Assembly: GCF_030272615.1 (NCBI RefSeq)
Contig: NC_081413.1
Location: 20,648,501-20,712,500, forward strand
Reading direction: 5' to 3'
Source: Cryptomeria japonica
Taxonomy: Eukaryota > Streptophyta > Pinopsida > Cupressales > Cupressaceae
Length of the DNA stretch: 64,000 nucleotides
The notes under the pieces were generated by a model. It saw nothing but the letters and a program-made list of their open reading frames with translations, was not told the DNA's origin and searched no databases. This document shows, one piece after another, positions 54,545 through 64,000 of this stretch (positions within the stretch are counted from its first letter, which is position 1; each line of letters starts with the position of its first letter). The translations under genes and the position numbers were made by a program.

Positions 54545-55700
54545 CGGAGGATGAAGTGTACATGTATCAAAAATAAGATTTTCAAGTAAAGGTGAATGAG
54601 TATCTTGTATGTCAACTTAAAAAATATATATACAGCTTGAAGTAACCCAAGGCACAATACATCAAAATTGACAATCATTTGGTAGAGAAAGAATTCCTAT
54701 GGAGTCCATCAAATTTTAATATACATGTCAAAAGAATCAATAATGATGTCATTCTAGTAGTTGTATATGTAGATGACATCATTATTATGAGTGGTGCAAC
54801 ACAGACTATTGAACTGATCAAATATTATATGAATAAAGATTTTGACATGACTGATCTAGGCCTCTTACATTAGTGCCTAGGTTTAAAAGTTTGGCATATA
54901 GATGGTATTGTTTGTGTCTCATAGTACACATATGCCAACAATTTAGTGTTTACTAAACAAATTCACAATAGAAAATTGCAAAATCTCATCTACACCTATG
55001 GACAAATGGTTGAAGATTTCAACCAAACTGACTCTAAGACATTTCATGAATCCATCTACAAGCAAATAGAAGTGATCCTAATATATCTCACAACCATAAC
55101 ACTTGATTTGAACTACTTTTCTTAATTCTAAATTCATGACAACACCACTCGTAAAACATTGGATTGCAACAAAGAGTGCATTGAGAATGTGAAAGGGACT
55201 CTTGACTTTGACATTCTGTAAAATAGAAGCACAGACCTAGGCTACATGGAATTAAAAATTTAAATTGAAAAAGTTTTGTAGATGATAGAAAAATCATTTT
55301 TGGATATGTTTTAGCCATGGCATGGGTGCCATTAAACAAACTGACAAGAAGTAACATGCAGCAATTCTTTCCTCAACTGACACATAATTAAAATATTAAG
55401 GAGTAGTAAAAGAAACATGTGAAGCAAATTGGCTTAAAAGGATTCTTTTAGTCTTTTAGACATAAACATGCCAAATGATTGAAACTACATCCTTCTCATG
55501 TGACAATCAAATGGTACTCAAATTTGCCAAAAATCCAATCTTCCATGAGCATACCAAACATGTCGAAATACATTCTCCCTTCATGAAACAATTTGTTGAA
55601 GATGGACCTATTAAGTTGCATTATTGTCTAGTAGAGGATCAAATTACAATCATTTTCATAAATCTTTGGTCCAGACAAACTTGTAAAATTTTGCAATAAG
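54545..55700 (+). pseudogene. Copia 3 relic: RT and RNase H remnants
   Basis: EDEVYMYQK and YLVCQLKKYIYSLK (RT), then VVVYVDDIIIMSGATQ with intact YVDD and DFDMTDLGLLH. After decayed sequence, RNase H end motifs appear: SCDNQMVLKFAKNPIFHEHT and KLHYCLVEDQ. Earlier domains and LTRs are missing. Confidence 0.8.
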
Positions 55701-55779
55701 ATTGGTGTAGTTAGTAGATTGGTCATTATGGGATGACATTAAAGTAATTAACAATAGTAGATTTCCACAATCCATTCGA

Positions 55780-55869
55780 TTAATAGTTTATGTTTTTGGA
55801 TTTGATTGTGTGAGAATTTTTGTATCCAGAAATTCTCAGACAATTGAATCCAGAAACATATACTATTAA
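55780..55869. repeat. Hairpin with 40 bp arms
   Basis: 55780-55819 (TTAATAGTTTATGTTTTTGG...) and 55830-55869 are reverse complements with few mismatches, loop 10 bp. Probably a small foldback element or LTR fragment. Confidence 0.75.
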
Positions 55870-56913
55870 TTAAAGTAATTACTATTTAAGAAGGGTCAAT
55901 TAGTTATTAGTTGTAGGTTTTAATAAAGTTGTTTTGACATTAAGATATACTTTATGTTTTATCACCTTCTAGAATGTTTTTTATTTATCCCACATTGATA
56001 ATGTGGTTTTTCAGCCTTCATTGTAATGATATATAAGAAATATTTTGCTTCTTATTTAATAAATAAATGTCTTAGTAATCTTTTATATGTTTAATTTTGG
56101 TAATAGTTAGTAATACTATAATGCAGAAGTAAAGATCTCCTAATATTTATCAATAAACATACCTTGTAAAGAGAATGAGTGATCTTATGAGATAGCTTGG
56201 GTGGAGTACCAACATTAGAAGTAAAGAATTCCCTTACATCCAACGTGACTTTTACAAGAAGGCAACCTATGGGCACTTAGATCACTCCTAAATTTGAACA
56301 GATTCATGACAAGACTAAGAGTGAACTTGGTCAAATCCTTGGAAGCCCTTTCCAGGAGTAGCAAAAAAGGCGCGGCCAACAACATCTATCCAAAATAACT
56401 CATTTCTCAGCACAATTGAATAAGAAGACACAGAGGACTTAGGTGACCCATCTTCATTAGCTGGTGATGCTTCTAGTGAGCATCGGGTGGGCAACTTGGC
56501 TTGTTCTCAATTAGGGTGAATTCATTGAGCCTAGAACCTCATCTATCGGCAATGAATCTAGACAACTAGAAAATTAGCGATATTTTAGATCTCCCAAAGC
56601 ATCACCGAGATTATTGAAACCAGATTGCTGAAAACAAGAGTTGATATAAAATTTAATGTCAAGCTATTGACCGAGAACCTCAAAGTAACAAGGAGCGAAC
56701 TCAATCTTCTCTTAAACAATGCGTGCACTACCTGCCTTCTCAGTCCAATAAAAAAGAACAGTAACATATCATCGACGTGATAACATATACCAAACTTGGC
56801 GGCAGATGCACCGCTAAAATGTTTCTCCCAGAACCGCACCGTTTCTCCCATTGCTTAACAGTTTGTTGGCATTGATCAGTGGCATAGCGGGACCATGAGG
56901 TAAAGTCCAGGAT
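55870..56913. other. Spacer; unrecognised minus-strand frames at 56585-57008
   Basis: Two short minus-strand frames (88 and 64 codons) have no recognised domain. Sequence between about 56640 and 56910 is more GC-rich than its surroundings and could be a gene fragment. Confidence 0.35.
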
Positions 56914-57159
56914 CTGAAATTTTCAGCTAAACCTCCATAAGAGATTATGGATCTAGCTAGAAATAAAGGAGAAACTTGGAGAATGAAAACAGAACAAAAA
57001 CAGAGCATAAAGAAATCTGAATCAAATGAAATTCTTATATTAATTCATTTGATTCAGATTTCTTTATGCTCTGTTTTTTTCTGTTTTCATTCTGCAAGTT
57101 TCTCTTTTATTTCTAGCTAGATCCATAATTTCTTATGCAGGTTTAGCTGAAAATCTCAC
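56914..57159. repeat. LTR palindrome: inverted LTR copy facing the left LTR of the miniature element
   Basis: The left arm 56914-57033 is the reverse complement of the right arm 57042-57159, with a loop of about 8 bp. The right arm is the LTR end found again at about 58775-58893. So two LTR ends sit head to head. Confidence 0.88.
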
Positions 57160-57160
57160 A

Positions 57161-57176
57161 TGGTATCAGACCCTGG
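57161..57176 (+). promoter_or_regulatory. Primer binding site of the miniature element
   Basis: TGGTATCAGACCCTGG follows the LTR end AAATCTCACA directly. Confidence 0.85.
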
Positions 57177-57346
57177 GAGCTAGAAGAAAGGAGCTAGAAG
57201 AAAGGAGAAGAGCATTTATTTTCTGCAGGTATTGAAATTCTGAGCTGTTTTAGAATGGAATTCTTATTGCTTTGGGGGAATCTATTGGTATTTTTGTATT
57301 AAAAATGAACTGAAATAAAGTTCCAAAAGGGGTAGTTTAGTCTAAA

Positions 57347-58423
57347 ATGGGAATTAGATATCATCCATCTGTCATCTTTATGGAAAAAGGAAATTACAAG
57401 TCCTGGCGTAATGGAATCCTAAAGCATTGTCGTTGGATTCATCTTTTGCCTCATTTATATGGACTTATTCCCAAACCAAGTACTTGTTGACATAAATCTG
57501 CATATGAAAGTAGAAATGATCATATCTTAGGATTAATTGGTTTAACTGTTGGGGACTATACATCATGGGCTCTATCACACATTGAGTTCCCTCACACTCT
57601 TTGGGCCACTATATGGGAAATGTATGGAGATCCCAATGAACCTCCTTTTCTAGATGAAGACATGCTTCTCTCCCTTGATAATGATGATGATCCTATGTAT
57701 GACGATGGCACTGAAGAGGAAATTGCTTATTGGAAGAGACTTGATTGTCTTGATTACACAAAGACATCTTCTCCTGCTTCTCCTCTTTCCACACCTCCGG
57801 TATTGGCAGCTGTGTAGTCACCTCCAACTACCATTTTGATAGAGATCTTGGCTTCTCCGAATGCTACTTCAGATTCTCTTCAGCAAGTTCATTCTTGTCC
57901 ACTTGATGAGAGAGATATTATCCTATCAAACATTTATCATTTGTTTGTTGAATCTCTCCTTGATCATGATGACAATATTGAGGGCACATGTCTTCTCTCC
58001 GATGTCAACTCACATCAAGTTGCATCTTCTTTTGGTTTGGATTCTCTTGTTCCCTCTCAGCCACTCCATGCTACTATCTTGACACACCCTGATTCACATC
58101 TGAACAAATCTATCACTTCAGTTGTCAGTGTTCTTGAATCTTATATGGAAAAGTCATAGTTCAGCATCGGATTGAAAAAACATGAGTATTTTCTAGAACC
58201 ATTCATCTTTATTCCTTCATACATTTCACTTGAGTGGGAATTCAGCAGTTTGACAGCTCAAGGTTTCTATCTTCCAAAAGGAAAAGGCATCGTTTGTTGC
58301 AGGGGAACCTACTACAGCATTCATTTTGCTACATTTTGTATTGACATTCTTTCTCTTCTTTGTGAAGGCACAAATAGCCACTTTCTACAAGATATATGGT
58401 TGAAAGACATTGTAGCATATTAG
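57347..58423 (+). pseudogene. Gag-like ORF of the miniature element, three in-frame stops
   Basis: A frame of 358 codons from ATG 57347, with TGA at 57488, TAG at 57815 and TAG at 58157. The start has the copia gag signature (FMEKGNYKSWRNGILKHCRW, then VGDYTSWALSHIEFPHTLW). The middle is acidic (LDNDDDPMYDDGTEEE), then Ser/Pro-rich. The last 85 codons are hydrophobic-aromatic (FIFIPSYISLEWEF) and unlike gag. No zinc knuckle. It would supply only a capsid-like protein. Confidence 0.65.
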
Positions 58424-58550
58424 GTATCAAGTAGAGTTAGTGTTAATTTTGAGGAAGGGTTTTATTCCCACTGGGTTTTCCCTCTTTCCTCTTTCCTCAA
58501 TTCTTTCTTCTTTCCTCTTTCCTCTTTCCTTGGTTAGAATTAAGGGGGGG

Positions 58551-58893
58551 TGTTGGTTGTTAATTCCAACTGCAAATAACTGTTAGTTCACTACCACAGA
58601 TTGTGGATCACTCACCGATCTCTATTAGGTTTAGATTCATTCTTTCTGTCTGAACTAAGGTTGTTAATTTCAATCTTCTCTTGCCTTCACTGTAATGTTA
58701 GATCATGGGGTGGTTCAAGTTTTGTATAAATCATGTTTTCAATTACTGTAAAGAACGATGAGTTAATATAAGAATTTCATTTGATTCAGATTTCTTTATG
58801 CTCTGTTTTTGTTTTGTTTTCATTCTGCAAGTTTCTCCTTTATTTCTAGCTAGATCCATAATCTCTTATGTAGGTTTAGCTGAAAATTTCACA
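58551..58893 (+). repeat. 3' LTR of the miniature element
   Basis: Begins TGTTGGTTGTTAATTCC after a TTAAGGGGGG tract at 58541-58550 and ends TGAAAATTTCACA. Its last 120 bp match both arms of the palindrome at 56914-57159. Confidence 0.85.
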
Positions 58894-59729
58894 CAGGAGT
58901 CTCCATTTCTAGCAACGCCTTTATATAGCTTAATTAAAAATGAATGCAGTATCATCTATTTATAGAAATTCTTACCTATACATTGAAAAGGTACTATTAA
59001 TCCTTTTTTTTTTTAAAAGAACAATACAAGTTCAATTATATTGTCTGTACTCTAGTTGTTGGTAAACTACTCTCTTCTACTATGAATTTTTTTCTCAACA
59101 AAGTGTGTTTTATTGGTCATTAATATTACCCAATATTTGATCTTAAGAGTCTACTTAGATTTGCACAATGGTGATCTGACAATGGTAATCTCTATTTTAG
59201 AACATTCCTACAAAATGTGAGCTTAAATGTCTTTCAATTCTAGATCTGACAATGGTAATCTTTGTATTAGATCATCCCTACAAAATGTGGGCTTTTGTCT
59301 TCCAATTTTAGATCTAGAAGATTTTGTCCTCAAGTTGGTTGAACAATAGTTCTTACTGCAGAAGAAAAAATAATCAAGTATAAAATGAATTTTGTATCAC
59401 ACTTATTCTCCCTACTTCACCTCTCTTAAATATCTTTTTCCTCCCAGAGATGTAAGCCTTCACATGACCCTTGCTATTATTAAAAATAATTTTATATATA
59501 TTTAGATTTTTTCATCTTTGTTTGGACATAGTTTCATTTCAACGAGGGGACATCATAATCCACCCTTCCCAAAATTATTTGTTCTCAATTAATCACAAAT
59601 TAGAATGCTTTTAGAATTACTAGGATCCAAATTTTTTATTGAAGATGTATATTTATCAATCCTCAATCCTCCTTGTGATGAAATTAACTTATTGTTGGCA
59701 ATATTACATTATAATGGACAATGAAAGAT
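58894..59729. other. Spacer with a 70 bp tandem duplication
   Basis: GATCTGACAATGGTAATCT recurs at 59173 and 59243, with copies of about 70 bp. No gene. Confidence 0.6.
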
Positions 59730-61208
59730 TGTTGGAGGATATTGAGAAGGTTGTTGATGATTATGGATGTAACTGATTAAAGATGTTTTACTGTCTTGAT
59801 ATTATTATTTTGTCATTGATGTCAAGAAATTGATTTTCTAATTCAGTATGATGTTGCCATATCTTGAGAAGTATGATATGAAGATTATAAAGATGTCGGT
59901 AAAAGACACAAGAAAGAATATGATGAATAAGGGGATGAATAAGGTATTCAAATGGGCAACTACTACTGAGTCAGACAATGATGAGATCATGATGTTTTAG
60001 ATTGTTTTAACATCATACATATGTTGTAAATTGTAGAAGTTAATACTATACTATGTTATCAAGAAAAGAACCTAGTCGGTAAACCCTAAGGTTAACGCTA
60101 TCAATTAATGAAGGCGGAATGTCTACCGAGTGGAGTTTAGTATTCACCAAGTTGTTACCGAGTTGTAACCGAGCTATAACAGAATACATTCAATGTTTAC
60201 ATGCGGTATTTAATTAAGGAAGCTGATGAGCTGAAGCGGATTAAATGATTGGTGAGTAATGAATGAAGTTTGTTAATGAATCTAAGGCAATGAAAAGTCG
60301 GCATGAAGATCTATAGCTTAGATTGAACCGCAATACCCTGGCACAAGTTCCAAGACTATTATGCAAGTTTCAAGGTGGGGTAAAACATTTTGAAATCAAA
60401 AGATGCATTGAACCTGGAAAAGATTGAAGATCTGATGGCTATGATTGATCATGGGAAATGTGATCAAGGAGATTAAGTGGTTACCTAATTGTTTATAAAT
60501 AGGAAACTGTTTATAAACAATGTATGCAGGCAAGTGTATGCACAAGGATGCTACATAGTGATTACCGAGCACAAAAGCTTGAAGACCTGTTAGAATAATA
60601 GAGTATAGAAGCCCAGCAAATAGACAAGATTAGTTCTATGTCTAAATTGTATTGAACAAATAAGAATCTGCTTTAGCATTTTAGATGTGAAGTTGCAGAT
60701 AGATTTTTATTACTGTTATTTTGTGAAAGTGACAGAAAATCTCTTAACCAAGTGGACTTAACAGTTTTATATGTAAATCCTCTAGCAAGCTGACATTTTG
60801 ATTGAGTGTTTGAAATCCTTTAACAAGGTCACTTCTAACAAAGTGAAGATCCTAACAGATCTGAGAGAAATCGCTTAACCGGGTCACATCTAGCAATGTG
60901 TTTGTAATCTTTAATAAGATTTGCTTTTAATCGAGCATACTCTAGAAGAGTATATTTCTTAGTGGGTCTGAAATCCCACAGTGGTTTTTCCCTATTTGGG
61001 TTTCCACATTAAATCTGGTGTTATGAAGTTTATGATGTTCATATGCATTTGAGTTTGCATGATTAACAGTTTTGGTTATATTACTGATATATGTGTTACC
61101 AAGGTTGAATTTGATGTTTTTATGGAAGATTAAGTTTGTATGATTCACCCCCCCCTCTCATCTTGTTGGCTATTGGATCTGTACTTATATTAAGTATTAG
61201 AACTATCA
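59730..61208 (+). repeat. 5' LTR of copia 5
   Basis: Begins TGTTGGAGGATATTGAG and ends AGAACTATCA, two bases before the PBS; 1,479 bp. It contains a TATA box and a C-tract (GATTCACCCCCCCC) about 60 bp from its end. The left edge is inferred from the TG start, since the partner lies outside the window. Confidence 0.7.
60494..60500 (+). promoter_or_regulatory. TATA box of copia 5 LTR
   Basis: TATAAAT in the context GTTTATAAATAGGAAAC, the best core promoter match in the LTR. Start of transcription is expected near 60525-60530. Confidence 0.6.
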
Positions 61209-61210
61209 AT

Positions 61211-61222
61211 TGGTATCAGAGC
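61211..61222 (+). promoter_or_regulatory. Primer binding site of copia 5
   Basis: TGGTATCAGAGC, the exact plant initiator tRNA-Met complement. Confidence 0.93.
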
Positions 61223-61276
61223 ATTGGACTCTGGAAGGAAAGTTTAAAGGCACTTGAGTTTAAAGATCCATTGAAG

Positions 61277-61696
61277 ATGTATAAGAGGGATGCACCGAAG
61301 TTGAACAAGTCAAGTTTCTCTACATGGCAAAAAAGGATGAAGCTACATCTATCAGGAGTTGGAGAATATGTTGTATACCATCTGGAGAATGATTTTGTTG
61401 CACTGAGCACCTATCCATTGACTATGGAAGAGATAAAGGCGAAGCAAGGACATATTCAAGCAATGATTGAAATAACATCTGCACTGACCGATTCAAAGTT
61501 TAATGATCTAGAAGGCTACAATGATGCAAAGGCAATGTGGGATAAGCTGACATCAGTATATGGAGGAGATGAACATGTTCAAAGAGAAAAAGTAGATAGT
61601 CTGAGAGGACAACTTGAATCTATGAGGATGAATGAAGGTGAGAACATAACTCAGTACAGTATAAGACTAAAGGAGATTGTCAATCAAATCAAATGA
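61277..61696 (+). CDS. gag: Copia 5 gag, N-terminal part
   Basis: 140 codons from ATG 61277, the first in-frame ATG after the PBS. It is a UBN2/DUF4219-type gag: KSSFSTWQKRMKLHLSGVGE, YNDAKAMWDKLTSVYGG, REKVDSLRGQLESMRMNEGE. The TGA at 61694-61696 fits CGA-to-TGA; the frame continues beyond. Confidence 0.88.
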   Translation: MYKRDAPKLNKSSFSTWQKRMKLHLSGVGEYVVYHLENDFVALSTYPLTMEEIKAKQGHIQAMIEITSALTDSKFNDLEGYNDAKAMWDKLTSVYGGDEHVQREKVDSLRGQLESMRMNEGENITQYSIRLKEIVNQIK

Positions 61697-62007
61697 GTAG
61701 GTGGAACTATTGAAGAAAATGATATAACAAGTAAGTTGTTGAGAACCTTTCTACCAGCTTATGCAATCTGAGTCTCTGCAATCAATGAATTGAGGTCTAT
61801 ACCTAACATGCCAGTTTCTTTGGTGCTACTATTGGTAAGCTACATGCATTTGAGTTAAGTAATTTTGATAACAGTGGATCTTCGGTAAATAAAGTTGAAT
61901 CTGCATTTAGTTCTTTTCATCTTGATGAATCTAATGATTACAATGAAAGACATTATAAATACTCTGAAGGAGATCACAGTGGAGCAAGTGAAAGATTTCG
62001 GAAGAAC
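61697..62007 (+). pseudogene. Copia 5 gag, middle part with stop and frameshift
   Basis: Reads ENDITSKLLRTFLPAYAI, a TGA at 61769, then a one-base shift near 61825 into the frame with GKLHAFELSNFDNSG, which continues into the zinc-knuckle segment. Confidence 0.75.
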
Positions 62008-62199
62008 ATGGAAGAAGTACACAAACTGTATGAAGAAATCAGAAAGCAAGAAGAGTTTGAAGCACTATTAGCCAAAAGGTTACCGAGAGGCAAAGGTAAG
62101 TATAAAGGAAAACTACCTTTGAAATGTTTCAATTGTGATAAGATAGGACATATGGCTTCTAACTGTCCTGTCAAAGATTTTACTGAAAAGGGAGATTAA
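62008..62199 (+). CDS. Copia 5 gag C-terminus with zinc knuckle
   Basis: 64 codons with a helical region (VHKLYEEIRKQEEFEALL) and the CCHC knuckle CFNCDKIGHMASNC. The TAA at 62197-62199 is the last stop before the long open pol frame, and it is in frame with it. Confidence 0.85.
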   Translation: MEEVHKLYEEIRKQEEFEALLAKRLPRGKGKYKGKLPLKCFNCDKIGHMASNCPVKDFTEKGD

Positions 62200-64000
62200 C
62201 AAGATAATAGACAGAAAGATAATCATTACAGAGGACATCGAGACTTCAGAAGAAGAGATAGAAAGACATGCTTAATAGCTGATGAGGAATCTAATGATGA
62301 TAAATCAAATGAGACTAATACAAAGGAAGTAGTTTATGTGGCTATCAAGGATGGCTCAGATGAAGAAAGGTATGAAGAAAAAGCCCTAATATCTCACATA
62401 AACACTAATGATTCTTGGATTATAGATAGTGGATGCTCACATCATATGACAGGAGATAGACACAAGTTTGTTATATTAGAAGATTATGATGGAGGCTATG
62501 TTAGATTTGGTAATGATGCACCATGTCCGGTAAAAGGTAAAGGATCTATAAGACTTCTTGATAATGCAAGATGCAATGATGTTTATTGGGTTGAAGGTTT
62601 GAAATACAATTTTTTGAGTGTAGCACAGCTAAACAACACAGGTTACCAAATAGAATTTCAGAAGGGAATTGTCAAAGTTCATGACAAAAATGGAAAGTTA
62701 GCTGCTACCGGGACACAAACAAAAGGTAATACATTTCACCTTGACTCAACTCGGAATAAGTGTTTGCATGCAAAGATTGATGATACCTGGTTATGGCATA
62801 AAAGGTTTTGTCATGTCAATTTTGATAATCTGATCAAAAAAAGTAAGAAGCATAGAGTAAGAGATCTACCAAGTCTTGAAAAACCTGAGAATGCTATGTG
62901 TCGAGGATGCCAGATGGGTAAGATGACAAGATCAAGCTTTACAAGTAAGTCCTACACTTCTAAGGGAATTTTAGATCTAGTGCACACTGATCTTTGTGGT
63001 CCTATGAAAGTTCAAAGTTATCATGGTGATAAATATTTCATACTATTTGTGGATGACTATTCAAGGATGATGTCAGTAATGTTTTTAAAGAAAAAATCAA
63101 AAGCTTTTCAAATGTTTAAATGGTACAAGACAAGAGTTGAAAATGAAATAGGAAGACAACTAAAATGTCTTAGATCAGATAGAGGAGGAGAGTTCACATC
63201 TGATGAGTTTAACTTATTTTGCAATGATCATGGTATTAAAAGACAAGTCTCTGCACCGAGAACTCCACAACAGAATGGAATAGCTGAAAGAAGAAACAGA
63301 TCTATTGTGGATTGTGCTAGAACACTGATGATTGAAAAGAAGGTGCCACAAACATTTTGGAGAGAAGCAATAAGCACAGCTGCTTACACCTTGAATCGAG
63401 TTCAATTGAAGAAAGATGCTTTGAAGACACCATATGAAAACTGGTATGATAAGAAACCTAATGTTAGCTATTTAAAAATCTTTGGAAGTAGATGCTATGT
63501 TCATAAAGATAATAGAAATGGCAAGTTTGATCAGAAAAGTGAAGAAGGAATGTTTCTAGGTTACTCTTCTAGAAGCAAAACATTTAAATGTCTAATCAAA
63601 TCATCTAACAAAATAGTAGAAAGTGCAAATGTGAAAATTGATGAATTTGCAGAAAGAAATGACGAAGGAAATTCCAAGGAACTAGAAGACTATGATGAAT
63701 TTGTCTATGTTCAACCGAGAAGTCTTACCAAGAAGACTATTGAAAAAAATGAAGAAATTATCCAATTACCGAGTGATGAAGAAGATCATACAGAGCCTAC
63801 CGAGCCTTTTATAGCCAAGTATGTTAGAAGACATCATGCACCAAGTCAGATTATAGGAGATAAGGATGATCCAGTGATGACAAGGAACAAACAGAGACAG
63901 GACACATGCTTGATATCTGAATTTGAACCGAGAATAGTAAAAGAGGCATTTAACAATGAAGATTGGGTAAATGCTATGATAGAAGAGATCAATCAAATCA
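62200..64000 (+). CDS. pol: Copia 5 pol: protease, integrase, start of RT region (open at window end)
   Basis: 600 codons without a stop, running off the window. Protease with SWIIDSGCSHHMT near 62415; pre-integrase WLWHKRFCHVNFDNL near 62790; zinc finger end CRGCQMGK near 62905; integrase core with VHTDLCGPM, LRSDRGGEF and QNGIAERRNR, so all three acidic catalytic positions are present; the C-terminal GSRCYVHKDNRNGKFD and GMFLGYSSRS; then an acidic linker, and EAFNNEDWVNAMIEEINQI, which begins the RT region. No start codon of its own is expected because it belongs to the gag-pol polyprotein. Confidence 0.92.

Larger units (their letters stand above)
57034..58893 (+). mobile_element. Miniature gag-only LTR element (TR-GAG-like)
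   Basis: LTR end, tRNA-iMet PBS (57161), one long frame (57347-58423), polypurine tract (58541-58550) and 3' LTR (58551-58893). The interior is only 1.39 kb and encodes no protease, integrase or RT. The left LTR is incomplete: its upstream part is replaced by the inverted copy. The PBS TGGTATCAGACCCTGG is the same as in copia 1. Confidence 0.8.
59730..64000 (+). mobile_element. Copia 5, best-preserved copia element, continues past the window
   Basis: 5' LTR, PBS, gag, zinc knuckle, protease and complete integrase on the plus strand, with the linker towards RT at the window end. The frame is open from 62200 to 64000. Only three stops and one frameshift, all in gag, make it younger than the other copia copies here. 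Confidence 0.9.

Noticed and set aside
56585-56851. Reverse transcriptase motif (YHVDDMLLFF)
   Set aside because: No surrounding RT motifs in any frame; the match is probably chance.
1-64000. Novel prokaryote-like defence or operon system
   Set aside because: No co-directional gene cluster; all enzyme motifs belong to plant retrotransposons.

Overview
This is plant nuclear DNA that is almost entirely retrotransposon in layers of different age. Three Ty1/copia coding sets (one with both LTRs present but damaged, one relic, one much fresher), a Ty3-type element primed by tRNA-Asp, a plant L1-type LINE with DUF4283 ORF1 and RNase H, and at least two non-autonomous LTR elements fill most of the 64 kb. 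Very low gene density, heavily decayed elements and long AT-rich spacers suggest a large-genome plant, most likely a gymnosperm; this is inference from style, not proof. I see no bacterial operon, CRISPR array, rRNA or tRNA gene.

Layout. 1-~8.9 kb: minus-strand Ty3-type element (5' LTR, tRNA-Asp PBS, gag-pol in one frame broken by seven stops, then an extra sense ORF); its 3' LTR lies left of the window. 10.1-15.55 kb: plus-strand copia element whose leader carries a near-perfect 336 bp palindrome. 17.3-20.7 kb: an unrecognised small ORF and a multi-pass membrane protein gene or pseudogene, the only host-like coding region. 21-25.3 kb: spacers, a 46 bp tandem repeat, a small LTR relic and a foldback element. 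25.3-43.0 kb: a degenerate TTAGGG-type minisatellite split in three by two insertions with identifiable target-site duplications: a non-autonomous LTR element (26595-32765, TSD ACATC) and a LINE (35041-41467, TSD of about 18 bp).

43-46.5 kb holds a tandem repeat of about 600 bp and a pair of inverted repeats. 46.9-50.8 kb is a chimeric copia relic. 53.8-55.7 kb holds a minus-strand coiled-coil ORF and another copia relic. 56.9-58.9 kb is a gag-only miniature LTR element whose left LTR faces an inverted LTR copy. 59.73 kb to the window end is the 5' LTR, gag, protease and integrase of the best preserved copia element.

The genes do not form a pathway; they are self-replicating elements and their decay. 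The most informative points are the non-autonomous element with an accessory reading region of about 1,000 codons and no reverse transcriptase or integrase, the extra module at the 3' end of the LINE, and the premature stops, most of which fit C-to-T change in plant methylation contexts, especially CHG.
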